Source: Streptomyces tuirus
Lineage (GTDB): Bacteria > Actinomycetota > Actinomycetes > Streptomycetales > Streptomycetaceae
Assembly: GCF_014701095.1 (NCBI RefSeq)
Contig: NZ_AP023439.1
Location: 1,724,001-1,788,000 of the forward strand
Length of the DNA: 64,000 nucleotides
Reading direction: 5' to 3'
The notes under the pieces were generated by a model, which ran no database searches, had not been told where the DNA came from, and saw only the letters and a list, made by a program, of their open reading frames with translations. Both the position numbers and the translations under genes were made by a program. Below, in pieces: positions 1 through 9,058 of this stretch; within the stretch, counting starts at the first letter, position 1; each line of letters starts with the position of its first letter.

Positions 1-1406
1 GCTGGATCGCGGCCATCGCCTCCCTGCTGCCCGTCCTCGGCGCCTTCGCCCTCCCCCAGGAGCGCACCGGCACCGACGGCACCAAGGAAGCCATCAAGGC
101 CTACATCGCCAAGCCCGACCACATCCCCGCCGCCCAGGCCATCGCGCCCTGGATCCAGCGGGCCGTCATCACCGTGGTCACCATCATCGGCCTCGGCGTC
201 TTCACCTACGGCATCGACACCGAGTACGGCGAACTCTTCATCGGCTACCTCTTCGTGGTCACCTTCGCCATGTGGGCCCTGCACACCGCCGGCCTCATGG
301 ACCGCTTCTCGGCCCTCGTCGCCGCCAACCGCAGCTTCACCCTCGCCATGGGCTTCGCCGCGGCCATCGCCTTCCCGTTCACCCAGACCGACGACCACTA
401 CGCCAACATCGGCGTCAACATCCTGATCTTCGGGACCGTCGCCCTCGGCCTCAACATCGTCGTCGGCCTCGCCGGACTCCTCGACCTCGGGTACGTCGCC
501 TTCCTCGGCGTCGGCGCCTACACCGCCGCGCTCGTCTCCGGCTCCGAGTTCTCCACCATCTCCGGCGTCCACCTGCCCTTCTGGGCCTCCGCCCTGGCCG
601 GCGCCGCCGCATCGCTCGTCTTCGGCGTCCTCATCGGCGCCCCGACCCTGCGACTGCGCGGCGACTACCTCGCCATCGTCACCCTCGGCTTCGGAGAGAT
701 CTTCCGCATCGCCGTCAACAACATGGACGGCGACTCCGGACCCGACGTCACCAACGGCCCGAACGGCATCGCCAACATCCCCGACCTGAACTTCTTCGGC
801 TTCAACTTCGGCCAGGCCCACGACATCGGCGGATTCACCCTCGGCCGCTTCGCCAACTACTACCTGCTGATGGTCCTCATCATGGCCATCGTCGTCCTGG
901 TCTACACGCGCGCCGCGGACTCCCGCATCGGCCGCTCCTGGATCGCCATCCGCGAGGACGAGACCGCCGCCACCGCCATGGGCATCAACGGCTTCCGCGT
1001 CAAGCTCGTCGCCTTCGCCCTCGGCGCCGCCCTCGCCGGCCTCGCCGGCACCGTCAGCGCCCACGTCACCTACAGCGTCGTCCCCACGCCCTACCAGTTC
1101 GCCGGCTCCACCCCGCCCAACTCCGCCTTCCTCCTGGCCGCCGTCGTCCTCGGCGGCATGGGCACCGTGGCCGGACCACTCCTCGGCGCGGCCCTGCTCT
1201 ACCTGCTCCCCGAGAAGCTGGTCTTCCTCCAGGACAAGTCGCTCCTCGCCTTCGGCATCGCGCTCATCCTCCTGATGCGCTTCCGCCCCGAAGGCATCAT
1301 CGCCAACCGCCGGCGCCAGCTCGAATTCCACGAGACCGGCCAACTCGACGTACCCAAACAGACCACGCTGACCGACGAACCGGCCGTCACCAAGGCGGGG
1401 GCGTAA
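1..1406 (+). CDS. livM: Branched-chain amino acid ABC transporter permease LivM (5' end cut by window)
   Basis: Inner-membrane permease of a branched-chain amino-acid importer. The reading frame is open from base 3, so the true start lies to the left; about 467 codons are visible. The first part carries extra membrane segments and a linker. From about position 400 the typical LivM core follows, with repeated hydrophobic helices, the segment GLNIVVGLAGLLDLGYVAF, and the cytoplasmic EAA-like loop RSWIAIREDETAATAMGIN that contacts the ATPases. The gene ends 4 bases before livG and is clearly in one operon with livG and livF. The partner permease LivH and the binding protein are expected upstream, outside the window. 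Confidence 0.93.
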   Translation, partial: WIAAIASLLPVLGAFALPQERTGTDGTKEAIKAYIAKPDHIPAAQAIAPWIQRAVITVVTIIGLGVFTYGIDTEYGELFIGYLFVVTFAMWALHTAGLMDRFSALVAANRSFTLAMGFAAAIAFPFTQTDDHYANIGVNILIFGTVALGLNIVVGLAGLLDLGYVAFLGVGAYTAALVSGSEFSTISGVHLPFWASALAGAAASLVFGVLIGAPTLRLRGDYLAIVTLGFGEIFRIAVNNMDGDSGPDVTNGPNGIANIPDLNFFGFNFGQAHDIGGFTLGRFANYYLLMVLIMAIVVLVYTRAADSRIGRSWIAIREDETAATAMGINGFRVKLVAFALGAALAGLAGTVSAHVTYSVVPTPYQFAGSTPPNSAFLLAAVVLGGMGTVAGPLLGAALLYLLPEKLVFLQDKSLLAFGIALILLMRFRPEGIIANRRRQLEFHETGQLDVPKQTTLTDEPAVTKAGA

Positions 1407-1410
1407 GAAC

Positions 1411-2270
<860 letters not shown>

Positions 2271-2274
<4 letters not shown>

Positions 2275-2987
2275 CCGCACTCCTCGAGGTCGAGGACCTC
2301 CGGGTCTCCTACGGCAAGATCGAAGCCGTCAAGGGCATCTCCTTCAGCGTCGACGCCGGGCAGGTCGTCACCCTCATCGGCACCAACGGCGCCGGCAAGA
2401 CCACCACCCTGCGCACCCTGTCGGGCCTGCTCAAGCCCACCTCCGGGAAGATCCTCTTCGACGGCAAGCCCCTCAGCGGGGTCCCCGCCCACAAGATCGT
2501 CGCCCTCGGCCTCGCCCACTCCCCCGAAGGCCGGCACATCTTCCCCCGCCTCACCATCGCCGAGAACCTCCAGCTCGGAGCCTTCCTCCGCAAGGACAAG
2601 GACGGCATCGAGAAGGACATCCAGCGCGCCTACGACCTCTTCCCCATCCTCGGGGAACGCCGCAAGCAGGCCGCCGGCACCCTCTCGGGCGGCGAACAGC
2701 AGATGCTCGCCATGGGACGCGCCCTCATGTCCCAGCCCAAGCTGCTCATGCTCGACGAGCCCTCCATGGGCCTCTCCCCGATCATGATGCAGAAGATCAT
2801 GGCGACCATCTCGGAGCTCAAGTCCCAGGGCACGACGATCCTCCTCGTCGAACAGAACGCCCAGGCCGCGCTCTCCCTCGCCGACCAGGGCCACGTCATG
2901 GAGGTCGGCAACATCGTCCTCTCCGGAACCGGGCAGGACCTGCTGCACGACGAGTCCGTGCGCAAGGCCTACCTGGGCGAGGACTGA
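2271..2987 (+). CDS. livF: Branched-chain amino acid ABC transporter ATPase LivF
   Basis: Second ATPase of the Liv importer, 238 residues, the usual length. Walker A (GTNGAGKT) at residues 37-44, signature LSGGEQQMLAMGRALM, Walker B LLMLDEPSMGLSP, and the LivF hallmark HSPEGRHIFPRLTIAENL. The GTG start overlaps the livG stop as GTGA. It is the last gene of the operon; a strong 17-bp hairpin follows immediately. Confidence 0.95.
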
Positions 2988-3005
2988 CGTCCCGGCCCAC
3001 ACACG

Positions 3006-3049
3006 AAGAGGCCCGCTCCCCTCGCGAACCGAAGGGGAGCGGGCCTCTT
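3006..3049. terminator. Bidirectional intrinsic terminator between livF and the ANTAR regulator
   Basis: Perfect 17-bp stem (3006-3022 pairing with 3033-3049) around a 10-base loop. It lies 18 bases after the livF stop and 11 bases from the end of the convergent regulator gene, so it can serve both. Confidence 0.85.
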
Positions 3050-3060
3050 GCGTCTGTGAC

Positions 3061-3717
3061 TCAGGCCTTGTCGGCCTTCTTCTCCTCGGCGTCCTGGATG
3101 ACCGCCTCCGCGACCTGCTGCATCGACATCCGACGGTCCATCGACGTCTTCTGGATCCACCGGAAAGCGGCCGGCTCCGACAGCCCGTACTCCGTCTGCA
3201 GAATCGACTTCGCCCGGTCCACCAGCTTGCGCGTCTCCAGCCGGAGCGTGAGGTCGGCGACCTCCTTCTCCAGCTCCTTCAGCTCCGTGAACCGCGAGAC
3301 GGCCATCTCGATCGCCGGCACGACGTCCGTCTTGCTGAACGGCTTCACGAGATACGCCATCGCACCCGCGTCCCGAGCGCGCTCCACGAGATCCCGCTGG
3401 GAGAACGCGGTCAGCATCAGCACCGGCGCGATGCTCTCCTCCGCGATCTTCTCGGCAGCGGAGATACCGTCGAGCTTCGGCATCTTCACGTCGAGAATGA
3501 CAAGGTCGGGCCGGTGCTCACGAGCCAGCTCCACCGCCTGCTCACCGTCCCCGGCCTCGCCGACGACGCGGTACCCCTCCTCCTCCAGCATCTCTTTGAG
3601 ATCGAGCCGGATCAGCGCCTCGTCCTCGGCGATGACGACCCGCGTCGTCATCGGGGGCACGTGCGACTTGTCCTCATCAGGCACGTCAACAGGCTGGGGC
3701 GACTCGGGGGCACTCAC
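3061..3717 (-). CDS. pdtaR: ANTAR-domain response regulator (PdtaR-like)
   Basis: Two-component response regulator whose output is RNA binding rather than DNA binding. The receiver domain spans about residues 25-140: acidic pair EDE at 31-33, phospho-acceptor Asp76 (LVILDVKMP) and Lys125 (VKPF). A short coiled coil then leads to an ANTAR domain (about 150-210, with the typical KSILQTEYGLSEPAAFRWIQ segment). ANTAR proteins act as antiterminators on paired hairpins in nascent RNA. The architecture matches mycobacterial PdtaR, the partner of kinase PdtaS; no kinase gene is adjacent. GTG start with upstream GAGGAG. The first ~23 residues are an unstructured extension, so an internal ATG at residue 23 is possible. 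Confidence 0.88.
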   Translation of the reverse strand: MSAPESPQPVDVPDEDKSHVPPMTTRVVIAEDEALIRLDLKEMLEEEGYRVVGEAGDGEQAVELAREHRPDLVILDVKMPKLDGISAAEKIAEESIAPVLMLTAFSQRDLVERARDAGAMAYLVKPFSKTDVVPAIEMAVSRFTELKELEKEVADLTLRLETRKLVDRAKSILQTEYGLSEPAAFRWIQKTSMDRRMSMQQVAEAVIQDAEEKKADKA

Positions 3718-3769
3718 GTGGGCTCCTCGTTACGGGGCAGGGCCGGTCTGCTCCCAAGAGCGTACCTAG

Positions 3770-3799
3770 CTGAAGCCGGTACCGGTCACCGGGTACACT
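3770..3799 (+). promoter_or_regulatory. Putative promoter of tRNA-Leu
   Basis: A TACACT -10-like hexamer (3794-3799) lies 16 bases before the mature tRNA 5' end, with a weak -35-like CTGAAG about 18 bases further up. This is a visual match only. Confidence 0.4.
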
Positions 3800-3814
3800 C
3801 CGATCAGTGCTGTC

Positions 3815-3898
3815 GCCGGGTTGGCGGAACAGGCAGACGCTGATGTCTCAAACACATCTGTCCGAGAGGACGTGCGGGTTCGAGTCCCGCACCCGGCA
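3815..3898 (+). tRNA. tRNA-Leu (anticodon CAA)
   Basis: Reads UUG codons. The 84-base gene folds as a class II tRNA. The acceptor arm GCCGGGT (3815-3821) pairs with ACCCGGC (3891-3897), with A3898 as discriminator. The anticodon stem GATGT/ACATC encloses loop CTCAAAC, which gives anticodon CAA. A long variable arm and the T-arm GCGGGTTCGAGTCCCGC follow. CCA is not encoded. A UUCG-loop terminator follows at once, so the gene is a single-tRNA transcription unit. Confidence 0.95.
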
Positions 3899-3905
3899 CT
3901 GAGTA

Positions 3906-3941
3906 AGCGGAGGATCACGTTCGCGTGGTTCTCCGCTTTTT
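3906..3941 (+). terminator. Intrinsic terminator of tRNA-Leu with UUCG tetraloop
   Basis: Stem of 14 pairs (3906-3919 with 3924-3937, two of them G-U) closed by the extra-stable C(UUCG)G loop, followed by a run of five T. It starts 8 bases after the tRNA. Confidence 0.85.
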
Positions 3942-3950
3942 GCTGCCCAA

Positions 3951-3967
3951 GGTCACCCATAGTGACC
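3951..3967. repeat. Small inverted repeat upstream of the LAGLIDADG gene
   Basis: GGTCAC, 5 bases, GTGACC. It lies 13 bases before the start of the next gene and could be an operator for that protein, which has its own helix-turn-helix. This is inference only. Confidence 0.35.
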
Positions 3968-3980
3968 CCACAGTGATCGC

Positions 3981-4769
3981 ATGAACTTCCATGGCACTGA
4001 CGTGCGACAGAAAGCCATCACCCTGCTGCGCGGCGGCGTGAGGAACGCGGAAGTGGCCCGTAGCCTCAACGTGCCGCTGGGGACGGTCGGCTACTGGAAA
4101 CACCTCGACCGCGCCAAGCGCGGCGAGTGTCCCGGCCGCCACGATCCGAAGTGCCCCCGGTGCGACGGGCGAGATCTGGACGAGCCTGCCTATTCCTACC
4201 TGCTGGGCTTGTATCTCGGGGACGGTCACATCAGCCATTACTCCGAGCACCGCGTGCCCAACCTCATGATCGCCTGCACGGAGTCATGGCCTGGACTCAT
4301 GGACGACTGCGAACAGGCCATGCGTGCGGTCTTCCCCGACAATTCCGTCTGCCGTGTCCGCAAGACCGGCTGCCGCAACGTGAAGGTCTACTCGAAGCAC
4401 CTGCACTGTCTTTTCCCGCAGCACGGCCCCGGCAAGAAGCACGAGCGGCGTATCGTCCTCGAACCCTGGCAGCAGGACATCGTGGACGCCCATCCCTGGG
4501 AATTCATCCGCGGGCTCATTCACTCCGACGGGTGCCGGATCACGAACTGGACGACCCGCATGGTGGCCGGTGAGCAGAAGCGCTACGAATATCCCCGGTA
4601 CTTCTTCACCAATGTCTCCGATGACATCCGGCGGCTCTACACGGACACCCTGGACACGCTCCGCGTCGAGTGGACGCTCTGCGCCCGCAACGGCGACCCG
4701 TTCAACATCTCCGTCGCCCGCAAAGCCTCCGTAGCCCTCATGGACGCCCACGTGGGCCCCAAGTACTGA
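3981..4769 (+). CDS. Free-standing LAGLIDADG-type protein with N-terminal helix-turn-helix
   Basis: 262 residues. A helix-turn-helix-like region lies at about 20-40 (ARSLNVPLGTVGYWK), followed by a Cys/His cluster (50-61, CPGRHDPKCPRC) that may bind zinc. Two copies of the LAGLIDADG signature follow: YLLGLYLGDGH near 73-83 and FIRGLIHSDG at 175-184. Both carry the acidic residue that would coordinate the catalytic metal. Two motifs in one chain is the monomeric homing-endonuclease layout, but this gene sits in no intron or intein. It lies just after tRNA-Leu and its terminator. ATG is the only reasonable start because a stop lies in frame 16 bases upstream; no good ribosome site is visible. 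Codon use looks less GC-biased than in neighbours, which suggests transfer. Related actinobacterial genes are often annotated as transcriptional regulators. Confidence 0.7.
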   Translation: MNFHGTDVRQKAITLLRGGVRNAEVARSLNVPLGTVGYWKHLDRAKRGECPGRHDPKCPRCDGRDLDEPAYSYLLGLYLGDGHISHYSEHRVPNLMIACTESWPGLMDDCEQAMRAVFPDNSVCRVRKTGCRNVKVYSKHLHCLFPQHGPGKKHERRIVLEPWQQDIVDAHPWEFIRGLIHSDGCRITNWTTRMVAGEQKRYEYPRYFFTNVSDDIRRLYTDTLDTLRVEWTLCARNGDPFNISVARKASVALMDAHVGPKY

Positions 4770-4780
4770 CACCGGCGTCG

Positions 4781-6202
4781 CTACTCCGCGATGTGGTGGA
4801 CCCGGACCATGTTCGTCGAGCCGGAGACGCCGGGTGGGGAGCCCGCCGTGATGACGACCGTGTCGCCCGGGCGGCAGCGGCCGTGGCGCAGCAGCAGTTC
4901 GTCGACCTGGTCGACCATCGCGTCCGTGGAGTCGAGGCACGGGCCGAGGAACGTCTCGACGCCCCAGGTGAGGCTGAGTTGTGAGCGGGTCGCCTGGTCG
5001 GGGGTGAAGGCGAGGAGGGGGATCGGGGAGCGGTAGCGGGAGAGGCGGCGGGCGGTGTCGCCCGACTGGGTGAAGGCGACGAGGAACTTGGCGCCGAGGA
5101 AGTCGCCGATCTCGGCCGCCGCGCGGGCGACCGCGCCGCCCTGGGTGCGGGGTTTGTTGCGTTCGGTCAGCGGTGGGAGGCCTTTCGCCAGGATGTCCTC
5201 CTCCGCTGCTTCGACGATGCGGGCCATGGTGCGGACCGTCTCGATGGGGTGCTTGCCGACGCTGGTCTCGCCGGACAGCATCACGGCGTCCGTGCCGTCG
5301 ATGACGGCGTTGGCGACATCCGAGGCTTCCGCCCGGGTCGGGCGGGCGTTGTCGATCATCGAGTCCAGCATTTGGGTGGCGACGATGACCGGTTTGGCGT
5401 TGCGCTTGGCGAGTTTGACGGCGCGCTTCTGGACGATCGGGACGTGTTCCAGTGGCATTTCGACGCCGAGGTCTCCGCGGGCGACCATGATGCCGTCGAA
5501 TGCGGCGACGATGTCGTCGATGGTGTCGACGGCCTGGGGTTTTTCGATCTTGGCGATGACGGGGAGGCGGCGGCCTTCCTCGTCCATGATGCGGTGGACG
5601 TCCTGGATGTCGCGGCCGGAGCGGACGAAGGAGAGGGCGATGACGTCGAATCCGGTGCGCAGGGCCCAGCGGAGGTCGTCCTCGTCCTTTTTGGAGAGGG
5701 CGGGGACGGAGACGGCGGCGCCGGGGAGGTTGAGGCCTTTGTGGTCGGAGATCACTCCGCCCTCGCGGACGGTGGTGTGGACGCGGGGGCCGTCGACCGC
5801 GGTGACGTGGAGGCAGACTTTGCCGTCGTCGATGAGGATGCGGTCGCCGGGGGTGACGTCGGTGGCGAGGCCGGCGTAGGTGGTGCCGCAGATGCGGCCG
5901 TCGCCTTCGATGCCTTCTTCGACGGTGATGGTGAAGGTGTCGCCGCGTTCGAGGAGTACGGGTCCTTCGGTGAAGTGGCCGAGCCTGATTTTCGGGCCTT
6001 GGAGGTCGGCGAGGAGGCCGACGCTGCGGCCGGTCTCGTCGGCGGCTTTGCGGACCCGGTGGTAGCGCTCCTCGTGTTCGGCGTGGCTGCCGTGGCTGAG
6101 GTTGAAGCGGGCTACGTCCATTCCGGCGTCGACCAGGTGTTTGATCTGGTCGTAGGAGTCGGTGGCGGGTCCCAGGGTGCAGACGATTTTGGCTCGGCGC
6201 AT
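4781..6202 (-). CDS. pyk: Pyruvate kinase
   Basis: Converts phosphoenolpyruvate and ADP to pyruvate and ATP, the last step of glycolysis. 473 residues, full length. Key motifs: ARFNLSHG (31-38), LLADLQGPKIRLG with its lid region, catalytic Lys218 in VIAKIEKPQ, metal-binding Glu220 and Asp244 (MVARGDLGVEMP), and the ATQMLDSMI...PTRAEASDVANAV signature. ATG start at the family-typical MRRAKIVCTLGPA. Streptomyces usually carry two pyruvate kinases; this neighbourhood corresponds to the pyk2 locus by synteny, from memory. It converges on the LAGLIDADG gene with an 11-base gap. Confidence 0.97.
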   Translation of the reverse strand: MRRAKIVCTLGPATDSYDQIKHLVDAGMDVARFNLSHGSHAEHEERYHRVRKAADETGRSVGLLADLQGPKIRLGHFTEGPVLLERGDTFTITVEEGIEGDGRICGTTYAGLATDVTPGDRILIDDGKVCLHVTAVDGPRVHTTVREGGVISDHKGLNLPGAAVSVPALSKKDEDDLRWALRTGFDVIALSFVRSGRDIQDVHRIMDEEGRRLPVIAKIEKPQAVDTIDDIVAAFDGIMVARGDLGVEMPLEHVPIVQKRAVKLAKRNAKPVIVATQMLDSMIDNARPTRAEASDVANAVIDGTDAVMLSGETSVGKHPIETVRTMARIVEAAEEDILAKGLPPLTERNKPRTQGGAVARAAAEIGDFLGAKFLVAFTQSGDTARRLSRYRSPIPLLAFTPDQATRSQLSLTWGVETFLGPCLDSTDAMVDQVDELLLRHGRCRPGDTVVITAGSPPGVSGSTNMVRVHHIAE

Positions 6203-6367
6203 GAATCGAGCCTATGAGTTACCGACTGGTAGTGAATTGGTCGGGGGTGACCACTCAACAGACTTTCGGTGAAGCGCTATTGACAAGTGTTGAATTGTGC
6301 GGCGGGGTGCTCCGATGAGCATCTCGAGGAATTCGGTCCGATTTTCGAAAGGATGCCGTGGGTGTGT

Positions 6368-7084
6368 CTACAGCCGCGGCGGCACCATCGTGAAGCGGGC
6401 GTTGATCTGGGCGTGGACGCGTTGGCGCTGGGGTTCGAGGTCGAGGGGGGCGGGGGTGTCCTCGGTGGCTCCGGCGAAGGCCGCGGAGCGCATGCGGCCG
6501 GGGGCCTGGGGGTGGGCCGGCGGGGCGGTCTCGGCGCCGATGTCGGCGAGTTCGACGAGGGCGGAGAGGCTGGTGCCGAGGGCTTCGGCGTACTCGCGGG
6601 CGCGTTGGACGGCTTCGTGCACGGCCTGCTTCCTGGCCTCGCGGTGGGCGGGTGAGTCGGGGCGCAGGGCCCACCAGGGGCCGTCGAGGCGGGTGAGTTC
6701 GAGGTCGGCGAGGCGGGTGGTGAGTTCGCCGAGGGCGGTGAAGTCGGTGAGTTCGGCGGTGACGCGGACGCTGCCGTGGTAGGTGCGGACGCGTTCGCCG
6801 CGGCCGTGTTTGGTGAGTTCGGGGGTGATGGAGAAGGCGCCGGTCTCCAGGCGTTCGACGGCGTCGCCGTAGGACTTGACGAGGTCGAGGATGCCGGCGT
6901 TGCGGCGGGTGAGGTCGTCGAGGGCGGAGCGGCGGTCGCGGCCGCGGGCGGCGACGGTGATGCCGATGCGGGCGATCTCGGGGTCGACTTCGAGGCGGGC
7001 TTCGCCGCGGACGGCGATGCGGGGGGCCTCAGGTGTTCCGTAGGGGACGGCGGGCTGGGGGGCGTCTGGGGTGGCCGCGGTCAT
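6368..7084 (-). CDS. SIMPL (DUF541) domain protein
   Basis: 238 residues with the SIMPL pattern: an RIAVRGEARLEVDPEIARIGI opening, an LDLVKSYGDAVERLETGAFSI middle, a conserved AVQRAREYAEALG helix and a C-terminal beta strand (INARFTM). SIMPL proteins elsewhere are usually exported and linked to envelope stress or signalling. No signal peptide is visible here, so this member may be cytoplasmic. I chose the ATG at 7084 because a GTGGGA ribosome site precedes it; an upstream in-frame ATG at 7144 would add 20 unconserved residues. The exact role is unknown. Confidence 0.75.
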   Translation of the reverse strand: MTAATPDAPQPAVPYGTPEAPRIAVRGEARLEVDPEIARIGITVAARGRDRRSALDDLTRRNAGILDLVKSYGDAVERLETGAFSITPELTKHGRGERVRTYHGSVRVTAELTDFTALGELTTRLADLELTRLDGPWWALRPDSPAHREARKQAVHEAVQRAREYAEALGTSLSALVELADIGAETAPPAHPQAPGRMRSAAFAGATEDTPAPLDLEPQRQRVHAQINARFTMVPPRL

Positions 7085-7175
7085 ACGTCCCACTCTGTCA
7101 TGTCTGGGCTGGTCGGCGGCCGGGAGTTCCGGGGGCCGAGTCATCAGATCGCAACCTGCCGGGTCTGTTGCGGCC

Positions 7176-7197
7176 GGTCATGGACGGGTCAGAATCT
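7176..7197 (+). promoter_or_regulatory. Candidate PHO box (PhoP direct repeats) upstream of the 5'-nucleotidase
   Basis: Two adjoining 11-base units, GGTCATGGACG and GGTCAGAATCT, in exact 11-base register. The first matches about 9 of 11 positions of the Streptomyces PHO-box unit G(G/T)TCAYYYR(G/C)G; the second is weaker. They lie 52-73 bases before the start of a secreted nucleotidase, a plausible PhoP target. Confidence 0.35.
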
Positions 7198-7219
7198 ACG
7201 CGCGTTATCTACGCGCGTC
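7194..7219. repeat. 13-bp tandem repeat in the nucleotidase leader
   Basis: Two adjacent copies of ATCTACGCGCGT followed by T or C (7194-7206 and 7207-7219), between the candidate PHO box and the ribosome site of the nucleotidase gene. Confidence 0.6.
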
Positions 7220-7248
7220 GTTCACAGATTCCGCAAGGGGAGCCAGAC

Positions 7249-9045
7249 ATGCCGTTGAACCGCCGGAAGTTCCTGGAGAAGTCCGCCGTGACCGGGGCGG
7301 GGGTGGCACTGGCCGGTGCGGTCTCGGCGCCGGGTGCGCAGGCGGCCGAGGCGAAGCCGGGTGCCAAGCGGTACGCGTTCACCGTGCTGGGGACGACGGA
7401 CCTGCACGGCAACGTCTTCAACTGGGACTACTTCACGGACAAGGAGTTCGACGACAAGGACCACAACGACGTCGGTCTGGCGAAGGTCTCGACGCTGGTG
7501 AACCGGGTCCGTGCGGAGAAGGGCCGCCGCAACACGCTGCTGATCGACGCGGGCGACACGATCCAGGGAACGCAGCTGTCGTACTACTACGCCAAGGTCG
7601 ACCCGATCACCGCCAAGGGCGGCCCGGTGCACCCGATGGCGCAGGCGATGAACGCCATGGAGTACGACGCGGCGGCGCTCGGCAATCACGAGTTCAACTA
7701 CGGCATTCCGGTGCTGCGGAAGTTCGAGCAGCAGTGCCGTTTCCCGCTGCTGGGGGCGAACGCGCTGGACGCGAAGACGCTGCGGCCGGCGTTCGCGCCG
7801 TACAGCATGCACCGGCTGCGTACGCCGCACGGGCGGGACGTGAAGGTGGCGGTGCTGGGGCTGACCAACCCGGGCATCGCGATCTGGGACAAGGCGAACG
7901 TGCAGGGCAGGATGACGTTCCCGGGTCTGGAGGAGCAGGCGGCGAAGTGGGTGCCGAAGCTGCGGTCGATGGGCGCGGACGTGGTGATCGTGTCGGCGCA
8001 CAGCGGTTCGTCGGGGACGTCGTCCTACGGTGACCAGTTGCCGTACATCGAGAACGCGGCGGGTCTGGTGGCGGAGCAGGTGCCGGGGATCGACGCGATC
8101 CTGGTCGGGCACGCGCACACGGAGATTCCCGAGTACTTCGTCACGAACAAGAAGACGGGCAAGCGGGTCGTGCTGTCGGAGCCGCTGAAGTGGGGGCAGC
8201 GGCTGACGCTGTTCGACTTCGAGCTGGTCTGGGAGAAGGGCTGCTGGGCGGTCGAGAAGGTGGGCGCGAAGGTCCTGAACTCCAACACGGTGGAGGAGGA
8301 CCCGAAGATCACGAAGCTGCTCGCGGACGAGCACGAGAAGGTCGTGGCGTACGTCAACCAGGTCATCGGCACCAACGCGGCGGAGATGACGTCGGCCGAG
8401 GCGCCGTACAAGGACGTGCCGATCATCGATCTGATCAACCACATCCAGGCCGACACGGTGAAGCAGGCGCTGGCGGGGACGGAGCACGCCGCGCTGCCGG
8501 TGCTGTCGCAGGCGGCGTGCTTCTCGCGCAGTGCCCGGATCCCGGCGGGCGAGGTGACGATCCGGGACGTGGCGGGTCTGTACGTCTTCGAGAACACGCT
8601 GGAGGCGCGTCTGATGACGGGTGCGCAGATGAAGGCGTACCTGGAGTTCTCGGCGAACTACTTCGTGCAGACGGCGCCGGACGCGGCGGTGGATCCGGCG
8701 AAGCTGACGAACGCGAACGGCACGCCGGACTACAACTACGACGTGGTGAGCGGTCTGTCGTACGAGATCGACATCGCCAGGCCGGCCGGTTCCCGGGTGA
8801 CGAATGTGCGGTTCGAGGGGCAGCCGCTCGCGGACGACGCGACGTTCGTGTTCGCGGTGAACAACTACCGGGCCAACGGCGGCGGTAACTTCCCGCATGT
8901 CGCCGCGGCCCAGCTGGTGTGGTCGAACTCGGACGAGATCCGCAACACCATGATCGCCTGGGTGAAGGCGAAGGGGTCGATCGACCCGGCCGTGTTCGCG
9001 GGGGTCGACTGGAAGCTCACCCGTAACGGCACGCCCGTCTTCTGA
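7249..9045 (+). CDS. Tat-exported 5'-nucleotidase / 2',3'-cyclic phosphodiesterase family protein
   Basis: 598 residues, exported. Residues 4-32 form a twin-arginine signal (NRRKFLEKS, a hydrophobic Ala-rich core, then AQA). The metallophosphatase domain follows: DLHGN (51-55), LIDAGDT (98-104), GNHEFN (145-150) and later GHAHTEIPE, which together bind two metals. The C-terminal 5'-nucleotidase domain includes NYRANGGGNFP, which binds the nucleobase. It likely releases phosphate and nucleosides from extracellular nucleotides. I chose the ATG at 7249 for its AAGGGGA ribosome site and because the Tat motif then sits at the N-terminus; the longer open frame upstream has no family support. It converges with the siderophore operon with a 13-base gap. 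Confidence 0.9.
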   Translation: MPLNRRKFLEKSAVTGAGVALAGAVSAPGAQAAEAKPGAKRYAFTVLGTTDLHGNVFNWDYFTDKEFDDKDHNDVGLAKVSTLVNRVRAEKGRRNTLLIDAGDTIQGTQLSYYYAKVDPITAKGGPVHPMAQAMNAMEYDAAALGNHEFNYGIPVLRKFEQQCRFPLLGANALDAKTLRPAFAPYSMHRLRTPHGRDVKVAVLGLTNPGIAIWDKANVQGRMTFPGLEEQAAKWVPKLRSMGADVVIVSAHSGSSGTSSYGDQLPYIENAAGLVAEQVPGIDAILVGHAHTEIPEYFVTNKKTGKRVVLSEPLKWGQRLTLFDFELVWEKGCWAVEKVGAKVLNSNTVEEDPKITKLLADEHEKVVAYVNQVIGTNAAEMTSAEAPYKDVPIIDLINHIQADTVKQALAGTEHAALPVLSQAACFSRSARIPAGEVTIRDVAGLYVFENTLEARLMTGAQMKAYLEFSANYFVQTAPDAAVDPAKLTNANGTPDYNYDVVSGLSYEIDIARPAGSRVTNVRFEGQPLADDATFVFAVNNYRANGGGNFPHVAAAQLVWSNSDEIRNTMIAWVKAKGSIDPAVFAGVDWKLTRNGTPVF

Positions 9046-9058
9046 GCCGGGCGGTTCA

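Noticed and set aside
3815-4780. tRNA-Leu as attachment site of an integrated element
   Set aside because: No integrase is nearby and I see no second copy of the tRNA 3' end downstream, so only the LAGLIDADG gene remains as an insertion candidate.
7033-7248. Longer N-terminus for the 5'-nucleotidase
   Set aside because: The added 72 residues would bury the Tat signal and lack a ribosome site; they also overlap the divergent SIMPL gene.
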